DNA of 64,000 nucleotides. Source: Salinivenus lutea. Its GTDB lineage: Bacteria; Bacteroidota; Rhodothermia; Rhodothermales; Salinibacteraceae. Made by a program: the position numbers and the translations under genes. Below the pieces are notes generated by a model, which was given only the letters and a program-made list of their open reading frames with translations, was not told the DNA's origin and ran no database searches. Within the stretch, counting starts at the first letter, position 1, and every line of letters begins with the position of its first letter. The stretch is taken from NCBI GenBank assembly GCA_002894685.1, contig NCRC01000012.1, positions 1-64,000 of the forward strand, given 5' to 3'. Below, piece after piece: positions 28,207-36,321 of the stretch.

Positions 28207-28433
28207 GAGCAGGCGGGATTGATGAACGAGCAGCAGTTTTCCGATAATGGGACCGGTGTCCCTACGGATGTGTTCGCTGCCGCTCCGTCCCCGTTCCTCC
28301 GCCCCCGCACACAACCGGGCCGTGGCCCCGTCCTCGGCCGTTTTTTCGCCCGCCCACCCTCGTTTTCACGATTTCTAAACGCCCCCCCGTACGGCTCCGG
28401 GCCGCCCGTGCCGGCACGGCCCCGCCTCTGCCG

Positions 28434-28652
28434 CTACCGAACCGACGAGCTGGTGGGTCGGCCCTGATGGGTCGACGCCAGGTAGTACCACAGAAATCCG
28501 CCCACGATTACGGCTCCTGCCAGCCCGAGCCCGACCAGTTCGCCGGGCGAGGACACGGGCATAAACGTGACCCGAGGCCCCAGGATGAGCCCGCCGACCA
28601 GGAGGACGAAGGCAAACACGAAAAGGCCGAAGTACTCAAGAAGGAGTTTCAT
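28434..28652 (-). CDS. Small two-helix membrane protein
   Basis: 72 residues with two predicted membrane helices, YFGLFVFAFVLLVGGLILG and LVGLGLAGAVIVGGFLWYYL, separated by a short loop (PRVTFMPVSSPGE), and a polar C-terminus. No family is recognised. Its ATG overlaps the stop codon of the upstream 55-residue gene by four bases (ATGA), so the two are translationally coupled and probably function together. The gap of 227 bases to the cysteine-synthase-like gene contains no further coding sequence that I can support. Confidence 0.7.
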   Translation of the reverse strand: MKLLLEYFGLFVFAFVLLVGGLILGPRVTFMPVSSPGELVGLGLAGAVIVGGFLWYYLASTHQGRPTSSSVR

Positions 28653-28816
28653 GGAGCAGTGGCCTCCATCTTTCCGACGAGGTCAGTCAGAATCCAGAGC
28701 GAGGGCACCCACAGGCCCACAAAAATGGCCGCCTGGGGGTTGCCGCTGAACCACAGGTAGATGGACAATGCGAGCGCGAGGACACCGGCGATAAAGACCC
28801 ATCCTTTGCTGGTCAT
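28649..28816 (-). CDS. Very small two-helix membrane protein
   Basis: 55 residues from ATG 28816 (MTSKGWVFIAGVLALALSIY). Two hydrophobic segments, WVFIAGVLALALSIYLWF and AIFVGLWVPSLWILTDLV, joined by SGNPQA. The longer open frame begins at 28978 but its extra residues come from the terminator region and are not protein-like. It is the first gene of a coupled pair with the 72-residue gene through a four-base ATGA overlap. No function is recognised; the topology, short polar loop and pairing suggest a small two-subunit membrane complex. Confidence 0.65.
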   Translation of the reverse strand: MTSKGWVFIAGVLALALSIYLWFSGNPQAAIFVGLWVPSLWILTDLVGKMEATAP

Positions 28817-28874
28817 TTCGGGGGAGAGGAATGGGAGAAACGAAACCCGCACGTGGAGACGTAGTGGATACAAC

Positions 28875-28909
28875 AAAAAAACGCCGGACTGCACAATGGC
28901 AGTCCGGCG
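28875..28909 (-). terminator. Strong Rho-independent terminator after the DJ-1/PfpI gene
   Basis: A perfect 11-base-pair stem (28882-28892 with 28899-28909, loop ACAATG) is followed on the minus strand by seven U residues (A run 28875-28881). It ends the transcript of the 28938-29534 gene. The small membrane pair, starting at 28816, must therefore have its own promoter. Confidence 0.9.
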
Positions 28910-28937
28910 CATAGTCCCCTCATCGATCGGTGTCTTT

Positions 28938-29534
28938 TTACGCGGGCACGGCCTCGCGGTGCTCGATGCGGGTTCCAAGCACGTCGAGGAACTGGGAGAT
29001 CCAGGCCACGTGGGCCGACCAGGCCGGGGCGGTCACCAGATTGCCGTCGGTCACCGCCTCGTCCATGCCAATATCGGCGTAGGTGCCGCCCGCCGCCTCC
29101 ACTTCGGGCGCGCAGGCCGGGTAGGCCGAGCACCGCCGGCCCTCCAGGACGTCGGCCGCGGCGAGGGTCTGGGCGGCGTGGCACACGGCCGCCACCGGCT
29201 TGCCTGCCTCAAAGAAGTGGCGCACCATCTCGAGCACCCGGTCGTTGAGACGCGTATACTCCGGCGCCCGTCCGCCGGGCAGGCACAGCGCGTCGTACTC
29301 CGTCTCGTCCACCTCGTCGAAGGTCGCGTTCAGGGTAAAGTTGTGGCCCGGCTTCTCCGAGTAGGTCTGATCGCCCTCAAAGTCGTGGATCGCGGTGGGA
29401 ATCGTGTCGCCACTCGCCTTGTCGGGGCAGACGGCGTGGACCTCGTGTCCGACGGCCTGCAGGGCCTGGAAGGGAACCATCGTTTCGTAGTCTTCGGCGT
29501 AGTCGCCGACAATCATGAGGATGCGTTTGGCCAT
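28938..29534 (-). CDS. DJ-1/PfpI family protein
   Basis: 198 residues from ATG 29534 ([17 protein letters not shown]). DJ-1/PfpI superfamily, whose members include deglycases, glyoxalases and stress chaperones. The nucleophile elbow is visible as [13 protein letters not shown] with Cys118, and the preceding conserved Glu is in DYAEDYE (Glu14). [11 protein letters not shown] carries the family GG motif. The insert [23 protein letters not shown] matches the longer PfpI-like subgroup. It is transcribed after the amine oxidase gene, with a 126-base gap, and is closed by a strong terminator. Function at the substrate level is not determined by sequence. Confidence 0.9.
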   Translation of the reverse strand: MAKRILMIVGDYAEDYETMVPFQALQAVGHEVHAVCPDKASGDTIPTAIHDFEGDQTYSEKPGHNFTLNATFDEVDETEYDALCLPGGRAPEYTRLNDRVLEMVRHFFEAGKPVAAVCHAAQTLAAADVLEGRRCSAYPACAPEVEAAGGTYADIGMDEAVTDGNLVTAPAWSAHVAWISQFLDVLGTRIEHREAVPA

Positions 29535-29660
29535 GGCGGAGTTGGGAGGTTGTGTGAGAGCGTTGTGGACAAAAATTGCATGCCAACGGCCCGAAAAAGG
29601 TCCCGGTGCGGGCGACGTGATTCTGCTCGCTCTGGGGCTCTCCAATCCCCAGTCCGGACC

Positions 29661-30758
29661 TCATCCCTCGACGTCCGCGAGGGCCGCGGCGGCCCGGCGA
29701 CCGGCCTGGATGGCGCCGTCAAGGTAGCCGGGGTGATCGGCGGCGGTCTCGGCCGCGGCGAGGACAAGGCGCCCGTCCCAGTGCGCCTCTCGGAGGACGG
29801 GCGCGGGGTCGGGGGGAGTCTGCGACCCGGACGGGGACTCATCGGGCGGCGTGGTGGCGGCGTCGCGGCTCCAATCGCAGGTGGCCACGCCGGTCGGATG
29901 GGCCGCGGCCTCCCCGAAGCAGTGGACGAGCTGACGGACGATGGCCTCTTTCTGGTCGGCCGGGGCGGACGGGGTGGGCGACCTGGGGCCCGGCGGGTGC
30001 ATGAACCCCGCCAGGGCGGCGGCCCCGGTGGGCGACACGGCGTCGTGCCAGTCGTGCACGGGCCCGGCCCGGCTCACCACTCGCCCATCAATGCCCTGCT
30101 CGCGCCAAAACGGGCGCTCGTAGGTGACGGCTGCTTTGGCGGAGGTGCCCATCCAGGTCGTCGTGTCCCGCATTGCCCGCAGGAGGGCATCGGGCGCCGG
30201 CCGGAACGCAACGGTCTCGCCCGCGAGGCGGGGCGGCACCGCGAGCACCACCGCTTCGGGCCGCACGGTCCGGGCTCCCGCGGGGGTCTGGGCCCGCGCC
30301 TCCACGCCCGCCTCCGTGTGCCGCAGGGCCACGAGCCGGTGGTTCAGCCGCACCGTGCCCGCCTCCAGCCTCGCCCGGAGGCGATCGGAGAGCGCCTGGG
30401 TGCCCCCGACCAGTCGCCACGAGGGCGGCGGCGTGTTGGGCCACTCAAACCGCTCGACCGGATCGTCGGCGGTGGGTTCGTGGAGGGCCACCCCGGGCTC
30501 GTGCTGCCGCACCCGGTCCACTTCGAGGCGGTCGGCCAGCGCCCGCACCCGCTCGTGCTGGACCCAGTGCCAGGCCGCCCCGAGGTCCACCCGATGGTCT
30601 TCCGGACCGACCGGCACGCTCCAGCACCGGCCGCCGACGCGATCGCGCGCCTCCCACACCGCAACGGCCCGCCCCGCCGCCTGGAGACGAGTGGCTGCGA
30701 CGAGGCCGGACAGCCCCGCCCCTACGACGAGAACGGGGGGCGCAGATGCATCAGGCAC
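29661..30758 (-). CDS. FAD-dependent amine oxidase family protein
   Basis: 365 residues. The N-terminal dinucleotide-binding motif is VLVVGAGLSGLVAATRLQAAG, followed by the GG doublet DRVGGRCWSVPV and the GAAWHWV segment, all typical of the monoamine oxidase/phytoene-desaturase-like flavoproteins. The C-terminal FAD contact is seen as LVLAAAETAADHPGYLDGAI. The protein is shorter than most flavin monoamine oxidases (about 430-450 residues), with a compact substrate domain. It is 9 bases upstream of nothing else on its strand but begins only 9 bases after the DoxX gene stop, so it is likely in one operon with the two DoxX genes. The substrate is unknown. Confidence 0.88.
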   Translation of the reverse strand: MPDASAPPVLVVGAGLSGLVAATRLQAAGRAVAVWEARDRVGGRCWSVPVGPEDHRVDLGAAWHWVQHERVRALADRLEVDRVRQHEPGVALHEPTADDPVERFEWPNTPPPSWRLVGGTQALSDRLRARLEAGTVRLNHRLVALRHTEAGVEARAQTPAGARTVRPEAVVLAVPPRLAGETVAFRPAPDALLRAMRDTTTWMGTSAKAAVTYERPFWREQGIDGRVVSRAGPVHDWHDAVSPTGAAALAGFMHPPGPRSPTPSAPADQKEAIVRQLVHCFGEAAAHPTGVATCDWSRDAATTPPDESPSGSQTPPDPAPVLREAHWDGRLVLAAAETAADHPGYLDGAIQAGRRAAAALADVEG

Positions 30759-30767
30759 GCGAACCGG

Positions 30768-31181
30768 TCATTCGTCCGATGAAAAGATCAGCGCGTCGAG
30801 GCTGTACCGGCCCGGCCCCGTCAGCAGAAGCGCCACGAACACCGTCGCCATCTCCGTCGCGTGCCACGGCCCCTCGCCCGCCGCGATGTGGCTCGCAAAC
30901 GCAACGGTCATCACCACGAGCAGGAGCCCCAGCACGGGACGGAAGAGCAGGCCGAGCATAAGACAGAGGCCGCCCACAAACTCCGTGGCCGCCGCCATAA
31001 AGCCCCAGAACGTGGGCCAGAACGTGATGCCGAAAAGGGCCATGTTCTGTCCCAGGTCGGCCCACTGCCCCGGGCCGCCGGATATTTTGGCCCAGCCGTA
31101 GACATACACGAACGAGATGCCGATGCCTATCCGCAGCACCAGGAGGGCGAGGTCGACGGAGCTCCAACGAGTGGTGTTCAT
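30768..31181 (-). CDS. DoxX family membrane protein (copy 1)
   Basis: 137 residues with four predicted membrane helices. DoxX signatures: LALLVLRIGIGISFVYVYGWAK, the WGFMAAATEFVGGLCLMLGL stretch, and RPVLGLLLVVMTVAFASH. DoxX proteins include the small subunit of thiosulfate:quinone oxidoreductase and redox/stress membrane proteins, so the role is only partly known. It shares motifs with the next gene upstream (FWPTFWGFMAAATEFVG against LPTFWGFMAAVAEFVG; LTGPGRYSLD against FTGPGKYSFD), showing a tandem duplication. The amine oxidase gene follows after 9 bases. Confidence 0.9.
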   Translation of the reverse strand: MNTTRWSSVDLALLVLRIGIGISFVYVYGWAKISGGPGQWADLGQNMALFGITFWPTFWGFMAAATEFVGGLCLMLGLLFRPVLGLLLVVMTVAFASHIAAGEGPWHATEMATVFVALLLTGPGRYSLDALIFSSDE

Positions 31182-31214
31182 ACCGGACGGAGGGAGGACG
31201 AAAGAGGGCGGAGG

Positions 31215-31625
31215 CTACAGATTCTCGTCAAAGCTGTACTTGCCGGGCCCCGTAAAAATGAGGCTGAAGAACAGCGCGGCGTAGAGCAGGGCCAATTCCG
31301 GACTGCCATCAATCGCCCCGGTCATGTGGGCGGTGGCCGCCACGAGCATGTTGATGACGACGAGGATGGCGGCGGGACGCGTGGCGAGGCCCACGGCCAC
31401 CAGCAGGGCGCCCACGAACTCCGCGACCGCGGCCATGAATCCCCAGAACGTCGGCAAAACCCCAATTCCGAAGAGCCCATCCATCACGCCGCCGAGCTGG
31501 GCCCACTGCTCCGCCCCTCCGGTGATCTTGCCAAGGCCGTGCCCGAACGCCAGGTAGGCCCCAAAGATGAGCCGAAGAAGCAGAAGGCCGGCGTCGCGGT
31601 ACTTGTCGAGGTGTGTCCAGATCAT
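31215..31625 (-). CDS. DoxX family membrane protein (copy 2)
   Basis: 136 residues from ATG 31625 (MIWTHLDKYRDAGLLLLRLI); the longer open frame upstream would add unstructured Arg/Gly-rich sequence. Four membrane helices with the DoxX pattern LRLIFGAYLAFGHGLGKITGG, TFWGFMAAVAEFVGALLVAV and AAILVVINMLVAATAHMTG. It is the first of two tandem DoxX genes, 33 bases ahead of copy 1, followed by the amine oxidase. The order suggests a small redox-related membrane operon, but no partner oxidoreductase is certain. Confidence 0.9.
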   Translation of the reverse strand: MIWTHLDKYRDAGLLLLRLIFGAYLAFGHGLGKITGGAEQWAQLGGVMDGLFGIGVLPTFWGFMAAVAEFVGALLVAVGLATRPAAILVVINMLVAATAHMTGAIDGSPELALLYAALFFSLIFTGPGKYSFDENL

Positions 31626-31707
31626 TGACTGAGAATCGATTGGGGAAGAATATTGTCGCGGATCGACGCTCAGTATAGGGAACGACCACCGGCCTGTCGA
31701 ATCGAGA

Positions 31708-31728
31708 GGGCAACCGCCCGTATTGCCC
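31708..31728 (-). terminator. Weak hairpin just after the korB stop codon
   Basis: GGGCAA (31708-31713) and TTGCCC (31723-31728) form a six-base-pair stem with a nine-base loop, immediately downstream of the stop at 31730 on the minus strand. There is no U tract, so termination is likely incomplete, and the DoxX genes could receive readthrough. Confidence 0.35.
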
Positions 31729-31729
31729 C

Positions 31730-33133
31730 CTACTCGATCGTCCACGTGTCGCCGTCGTGCAGGAGCGCGTCGAGGTCCCCTTCCCCCCGCTCTTCGGTCA
31801 CCGTGCGGAGCTGGTCGTGCACGAGCGCCTCGTAGGTGGGGCGCTCCGTGCGGTGCAGCACGCCAAACGGGCGGGGCATCGGCGGGTCCTCGTCCAGCCG
31901 CGGAATGTCGTCGCCGGCCTCCTCCCACGACATGCGCCCGATGAGGGTGGCCAGCTCCGGCGAGGTCTCGTCGTGCACTAGGCAGTCCTCAACGGACCAT
32001 CGCCCCGAGTCCAGGTCGATCACCTCGGGCGTGAGGCCGTCCAGGCGGATGCCCTTCGTGCCCTCGGCAAACGTCATCGGCTCGCCGTGCTCCAGGAAGA
32101 GGGCGCGGTCGGCCTTCGTCTCCCGATCGGTGAATTCGAAGAAGGCGCCGTCGTTGAAGATGTTGCAGTTCTGGTAGATCTCCAGGAAGGCGGTCCCGTC
32201 GTGCTCGTGGGCCGCGCGCATCATCTTCTTCATGTGCTGCGGGTCGCGGTCCATGGTGCGGGCCACAAAGGTAGCATCGGCCCCCAGGGCAACGGAGACC
32301 GGATTGAAGGGGCGGTCCACCGACCCGTGCGGCGTGCTTTTGGAGACCGTGCCCTTGTCGGAGGTCGGGCTGTACTGGCCCTTCGTGAGGCCGTAGATCT
32401 CGTTGTTGAAGAGGAGGATCTGCGTGTCAAGGTTGCGGCGCAGCACGTGCATCAGGTGGTTCCCCCCAATCGACAGCGCATCGCCGTCGCCCGTCACGAT
32501 CCACACGTCCAGCTCCGGGTTGCAGGTCTTGATGCCCGTCGCGATGGTGGGGGCGCGACCGTGGATGGAGTGGATGCCGTAGGTGTCCATGTAGTACGGG
32601 AAGCGCCCCGCGCACCCGATGCCGCTCACAAACACCTGATTCTCTTTCTCCACGTCCAGCTCCGGCAGGAGGCGCTGCACCGTCGACAGGATGGCGTAGT
32701 CGCCGCAGCCGGGGCACCAGCGCACCTCCTGGTCGGACTGGAAGTCCTCGCGGGACAGCCCCCCGCCGCCGTCGCCGCTGTAGCCGGGCGGGAGCGTGGG
32801 GCCGTCGTCCCCATCATCGCCGCCGGGAGATGGCGGCCCCGCGGGTGTTTTGGTGCCGTTCTCATCCGCGTCCCCGCCGGAGAGGCCCGGCGGCAGGTCC
32901 GGCTTCTTGGTGCCCTCCGTCGGCGCGTCGCTGGCCGCCGCCTCGTCGTCTTCATCGGAGGCGAGGCTGGGCGGCAGATCCGGTTTTTTCGTGTCGGGCG
33001 ACGCATCGTCGGACGCGCCCTGCTCCGCGGCGGTGTCGTCGTCCTCCTCGGCGAGGCCGGGGGGACGGTCCGGTGTCCGGGTGCCGTCGGGCGTCTGGCC
33101 GTTTTGGCTTGGATCGGGGGTGTCGTTGCTCAT
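31730..33133 (-). CDS. korB: 2-oxoacid:ferredoxin oxidoreductase beta subunit with repetitive acidic/proline N-terminal tail
   Basis: Thiamine-pyrophosphate subunit of a 2-oxoacid (probably 2-oxoglutarate) ferredoxin oxidoreductase, which makes acyl-CoA and reduced ferredoxin. The core starts near 125 and shows VRWCPGCGDYAILS, VSGIGCAGRFPYYMDTYG, the TPP motif GDGDALSIGGNHLMH with FNNEIYGLTKGQYSP, and ends in a beta-subunit C-terminus (GVLHRTERPTYEAL). It is preceded by about 120 residues absent from ordinary KorB: five proline heptads (PDRPPGL 21-27, PDLPPSL 51-57, PDLPPGL 78-84, PAGPPSP 97-103, PTLPPGY 112-118) in acidic spacers. Residues 1-120 are in frame with no start codon near the core except internal ones, so the tail seems real. 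It follows korA after 151 bases. Confidence 0.93.
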   Translation of the reverse strand: MSNDTPDPSQNGQTPDGTRTPDRPPGLAEEDDDTAAEQGASDDASPDTKKPDLPPSLASDEDDEAAASDAPTEGTKKPDLPPGLSGGDADENGTKTPAGPPSPGGDDGDDGPTLPPGYSGDGGGGLSREDFQSDQEVRWCPGCGDYAILSTVQRLLPELDVEKENQVFVSGIGCAGRFPYYMDTYGIHSIHGRAPTIATGIKTCNPELDVWIVTGDGDALSIGGNHLMHVLRRNLDTQILLFNNEIYGLTKGQYSPTSDKGTVSKSTPHGSVDRPFNPVSVALGADATFVARTMDRDPQHMKKMMRAAHEHDGTAFLEIYQNCNIFNDGAFFEFTDRETKADRALFLEHGEPMTFAEGTKGIRLDGLTPEVIDLDSGRWSVEDCLVHDETSPELATLIGRMSWEEAGDDIPRLDEDPPMPRPFGVLHRTERPTYEALVHDQLRTVTEERGEGDLDALLHDGDTWTIE

Positions 33134-33176
33134 CGGTTCGTGTCGGGTCCGTCAGGAGGATGCTTTCCTGGAGCGA

Positions 33177-33243
33177 CGTATTTCGTATCGCGTATTTCGT
33201 ATCGTCGCCTCGGACCGATACGCAATACGAAACACGCAATACG
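33177..33243. repeat. Long inverted repeat with tandem 14-base units between korA and korB
   Basis: Two perfect tandem copies of CGTATTTCGTATCG (33177-33190, 33191-33204) are followed, after an 11-base loop, by the near inverse CGATACGCAATACG-type arm (33216-33243). The two 28-base arms pair at about 23 of 28 positions. The units are built from a seven-base theme (CGATACG/CAATACG). Composition differs sharply from the surrounding GC-rich coding DNA. The transcript of korA passes through it before korB. Confidence 0.85.
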
Positions 33244-33284
33244 GCGAAAGAAAGAGGGCAAACGAATCTCAGTCTGGCAGACCG

Positions 33285-35180
33285 TCATGCAGGGGCCGGT
33301 CTCCCAAGAAGAGAGCCAACCTTCTCGACGATCTCTTCCGCCCGGAAGGGCCGGCCCTGAATCTTGTTGAGCGCCGTAAACTCGCGGCGGTACTGGTCGC
33401 GCAGCACGCGAATCAGTTGTCCGTTGTTGAGTTCGGGCACCAGCACCCGGTCGAAGCGCTCCAGGATCGCCCCGAGGTCGTTGGGAAGCGGCCACACGTG
33501 GCGCAGGGCCACGCTTCCTACGCGCAGCCCCTCGTCCCGGACGCGTTCGGTGGCCTCCACGATGGCCCCTTTCGTGGAGCCCCATCCCAGAATGAGCAGG
33601 TCGCCGCGGTCGGCGCCGTGCACCTGGAGGGGCGCGTACTCGTCGGCCACGTTCTGCACCTTCTGCGCCCGAAGCTCCGTCATCTTCTGGTGGTTGGCCG
33701 CGTCGTAGGACACGTCGCCGGTGCGGTGCTCCTTCTCCAGCCCCCCAATGCGGTGCTCCAGGTCCGGCGTGCCCGGCGTGGCCCAGGCGCGGGCCAGCGT
33801 CTCCGGGTCGCGGACGTAGGGCAGGAACTGGTCGTTGCCGTCGGCGTCCTTGTGGATTGTCTGGTCCGTCTGCTCGGTCTCCATGTTGAGCTCAAACGGC
33901 GGAAGCGCGTCGGTGTCCGGAATGCGCCAGGCCTCCGATCCGTTGCCCAGGTAGCCGTCGGCCAGCACGATCACGGGCGTGCGGTACTTGGTGGCGATGC
34001 GGCACGCCTCGTAGGCGGTGTGGAAGCAGTCGCCCGGCGACGTGGCGGCCAGCACCGGGAGGGGCGCCTCGCCGTTGCGGCCGTAGACGGCCTGCAGGAG
34101 GTCCCCCTGCTCCGGCTTCGTCGGCAGCCCCGTGGAGGGCCCGCCGCGCTGCATGTCGATCACGACGAGGGGCAGCTCCGCCATCACGCCGAGGCCGATC
34201 GTCTCCGTCTTGAGCGCGACGCCGGGACCAGAGGTGGCGCACACGCCGATGTGTCCGCTGAACCCGGCCCCGAGGGCCGACCCCGCCGCCGCGATCTCAT
34301 CCTCGGCCTGGAAGGTGATGACGCCAAAATTCTTGTGTTCGCTCAGCTCGTGGAGGATGTCGGAGGCCGGCGTGATGGGGTACGATCCGTAGAAGACGTG
34401 CCGCCCACTCTTCACGCCGGCGGCCACGAGCCCCAGCGCCAGCGCCTCCGCCCCCTGCACGGCCCGGTACGTGCCCGGCGCCATGGCCGCCTCGTTCACC
34501 TCGTAGCGCACCGCGATGGCGTCGACGGTCTCGCCGTAGTGATGTCCCTTGGTGAGCACGCGCAGGTTGGCGTCGCGGATGGCCGGCTGGTCGTCGAACT
34601 TCTCTCGGATCCACTCTTCGGCCGGCTCAACGGGGCGGGAGTACATCCACAGCGCCAGCCCCAGCGCAAACATGTTTTTCGACCGGTCGACCTGCTGGCG
34701 CGACAGGTCGGTGTCGGCCAGGGCCTCGCGGGTGAGCGTCGTGAGCGGCACCTCCAGCACCTGATAGTCGTCGAGCGTGCCGTCGGTCAGCGGGTTGGCG
34801 TCGAGGTCCGCTTTCTTCAGGTCCTTCTCTTCGAAGGAGTCCACGTTGGCAATGATGGTGCCCCCGGAGCGCACGCGGTGCAGGTGCACCTTGAGGGCGG
34901 CGGCATTCATGGCCACCAGCAGGTCCACCTTCTCGCCCGGCGTGCGCACCTCCTGCGCGCCAAAGTGGAGCTGAAAGGCGCTGACGCCAAAGGTGGTGCC
35001 GGCCGGCGCACGGATCTCGGCGGGGTAGTCGGGCAGCGTCGCCAGGTCGTTATGGGCGTAGGCCGAGGCAAGCGTGAACTGTGACCCGGTCACCTGCATG
35101 CCGTCCCCCGAGTCGCCCGCAAACAGCACCGTCGCCTCCGGAATTTCCTGGACATCGGTCTCGGACGGGGGCGCACTCAT
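33285..35180 (-). CDS. korA: 2-oxoacid:ferredoxin oxidoreductase alpha subunit (gamma-alpha fusion)
   Basis: 631 residues. The N-terminal third is the gamma domain (ATVLFAGDSGDGMQVTGSQF, PAEIRAPAGTTFGVSAFQLHFG), followed by the alpha domain with YPITPASDILHELSEH, ALGAGFSGHIGVCATSGPG and QRGGPSTGLPTKPEQGDLLQ, and a C-terminal domain (VLVPELNNGQLIRVLRD). The fusion of gamma and alpha is typical of the two-subunit KorAB type. Together with KorB it would oxidise 2-oxoglutarate (or pyruvate) with ferredoxin reduction, linking the citric acid cycle to redox demand. A dyad with TTTAGA half-sites lies 12 bases before the start codon. Confidence 0.94.
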   Translation of the reverse strand: MSAPPSETDVQEIPEATVLFAGDSGDGMQVTGSQFTLASAYAHNDLATLPDYPAEIRAPAGTTFGVSAFQLHFGAQEVRTPGEKVDLLVAMNAAALKVHLHRVRSGGTIIANVDSFEEKDLKKADLDANPLTDGTLDDYQVLEVPLTTLTREALADTDLSRQQVDRSKNMFALGLALWMYSRPVEPAEEWIREKFDDQPAIRDANLRVLTKGHHYGETVDAIAVRYEVNEAAMAPGTYRAVQGAEALALGLVAAGVKSGRHVFYGSYPITPASDILHELSEHKNFGVITFQAEDEIAAAGSALGAGFSGHIGVCATSGPGVALKTETIGLGVMAELPLVVIDMQRGGPSTGLPTKPEQGDLLQAVYGRNGEAPLPVLAATSPGDCFHTAYEACRIATKYRTPVIVLADGYLGNGSEAWRIPDTDALPPFELNMETEQTDQTIHKDADGNDQFLPYVRDPETLARAWATPGTPDLEHRIGGLEKEHRTGDVSYDAANHQKMTELRAQKVQNVADEYAPLQVHGADRGDLLILGWGSTKGAIVEATERVRDEGLRVGSVALRHVWPLPNDLGAILERFDRVLVPELNNGQLIRVLRDQYRREFTALNKIQGRPFRAEEIVEKVGSLLGRPAPA

Positions 35181-35191
35181 GTTCGAAAGGG

Positions 35192-35208
35192 TTTAGATCG
35201 ATTCTAAA
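35192..35208. promoter_or_regulatory. Dyad TTTAGA-N5-TCTAAA upstream of korA
   Basis: A perfect six-base inverted repeat, TTTAGA (35192-35197) and TCTAAA (35203-35208), five bases apart, centred about 20 bases before the korA start. Its position and AT-rich half-sites in a GC-rich genome suit a repressor or activator site. No regulator gene is adjacent, so the binding protein is unknown. Confidence 0.5.
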
Positions 35209-35329
35209 TTGACGATCACTCCTACGTTCTGCGCGCCGGGATCGTTCGGGCGCGGTCGCGCGCGGACGGCCCGGCTTCGCACTGGGGCATTTTTCATCGG
35301 GGGGCTCGGTGGCTCCAGGCACGCGCCCC

Positions 35330-36067
35330 CTACTCCTCCCCCGTCGTGGCGTGCAGGCCACACTCCGTTTTATCGGAATTGGCCCAGCGCCCCTCCCGCG
35401 TGTACCCGTCGGCGTCCTCCACAGGGGCCGTGCACGGCACGCAGCCGAGGCTGGGGTACCCCTGATCGTGCTTCGGGTTGTAGGGCAGGTCGTGATCGAA
35501 CAAATACTGCCAGACCTGCTTGCGGGTCCAGGTGGCCAGCGGGTTCACCTTCAACACCTCGTAGGCCGACTCCCACTTCAGGATGGGGGCGTCGGCCCGG
35601 GCGGGCGACTGGTCGCGACGCACGCCCGTCACCCAGGCGCGGCGGTCGTCGAGATAGTTCTGGAGCGGCTGCACCTTCCGGAGAAAACAGCAACGGTCCG
35701 GGTCGCGGTTCCAGAGCGCGGGGCCCTCCGCCTCGGCCTGCGCATCCAGGGACAGGTCCCCGTGGACGCGGGTGATGCTCACATCCATCGTCTCCTCGAG
35801 CTCGTCGCGGAGCTCGTAGGTTTCGGGGAAGAGCAGGTCGGTGTCGAGATAGAACACCGTGGCGCCGGGGCACACCTCCGAGAGCATGTGCATGATGACG
35901 ATGCCCGACGGGCCGAACCCGGTTCCCTGGACCAGCTGCTCGCCAAAGGTGGTCGTCGCCCAGTCCAGGACAACCTGCGGGGATTGAGGTTCGAACTGCG
36001 CGTTGAGGGCCGAGAGACGGGTGCGCGTCCAATCGGAGGACGACGGCGTATCGGGAGGAGGAGCCAT
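35330..36067 (-). CDS. cysH: Assimilatory adenylyl-sulfate (APS) reductase
   Basis: 245 residues from ATG 36067 (MAPPPDTPSSSDWTRTRLSA). Reduces APS to sulfite and AMP in sulfate assimilation. The PP-loop nucleotide-binding fold begins with GTGFGPSGIVIMHML and continues with FYLDTDLLFPETYEL. Two Cys pairs, CC at 126-127 (DRCCFLRK) and Cys209/Cys212 (LGCVPC), bind a [4Fe-4S] cluster and separate APS reductases from plain PAPS reductases. The catalytic Cys236 is in TECGLHA near the end. It is transcribed toward korA with 149 bases between, where no clear terminator was found. No sat/cysN/cysD gene is nearby. Confidence 0.92.
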   Translation of the reverse strand: MAPPPDTPSSSDWTRTRLSALNAQFEPQSPQVVLDWATTTFGEQLVQGTGFGPSGIVIMHMLSEVCPGATVFYLDTDLLFPETYELRDELEETMDVSITRVHGDLSLDAQAEAEGPALWNRDPDRCCFLRKVQPLQNYLDDRRAWVTGVRRDQSPARADAPILKWESAYEVLKVNPLATWTRKQVWQYLFDHDLPYNPKHDQGYPSLGCVPCTAPVEDADGYTREGRWANSDKTECGLHATTGEE

Positions 36068-36321
36068 GCAAACCGGCGGCGATGCACAACCAGCGACCAC
36101 GAGGCTCGACGAGCGAGCACCCGCACTGTTTCCGAAATCCGGTACCAATCAACCGGACGGGCCGACCGGCGTCAAGTCGCTTTCCGCTGCGGAAGGGGTT
36201 CCGTGAAATTCTCCTCGCAGTTTGAACAATTCATAACTGCCGAGTAACACGTGTTGTGTCCCGGGACCCACCGAGTGCCGGCCGACACGCTGTCGTTTTT
36301 CCGACGTGCCCCCCTCCGCCT

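Noticed and set aside
33130..33585. 151-codon minus-strand frame through the korA-korB repeat
   Set aside because: It runs through the inverted repeat and the korA end in another frame; it has no protein features.
36246..36255. Palindrome AACACGTGTT between cysH and apaG
   Set aside because: A perfect ten-base palindrome, but no second copy or promoter context was found, so it may be chance.
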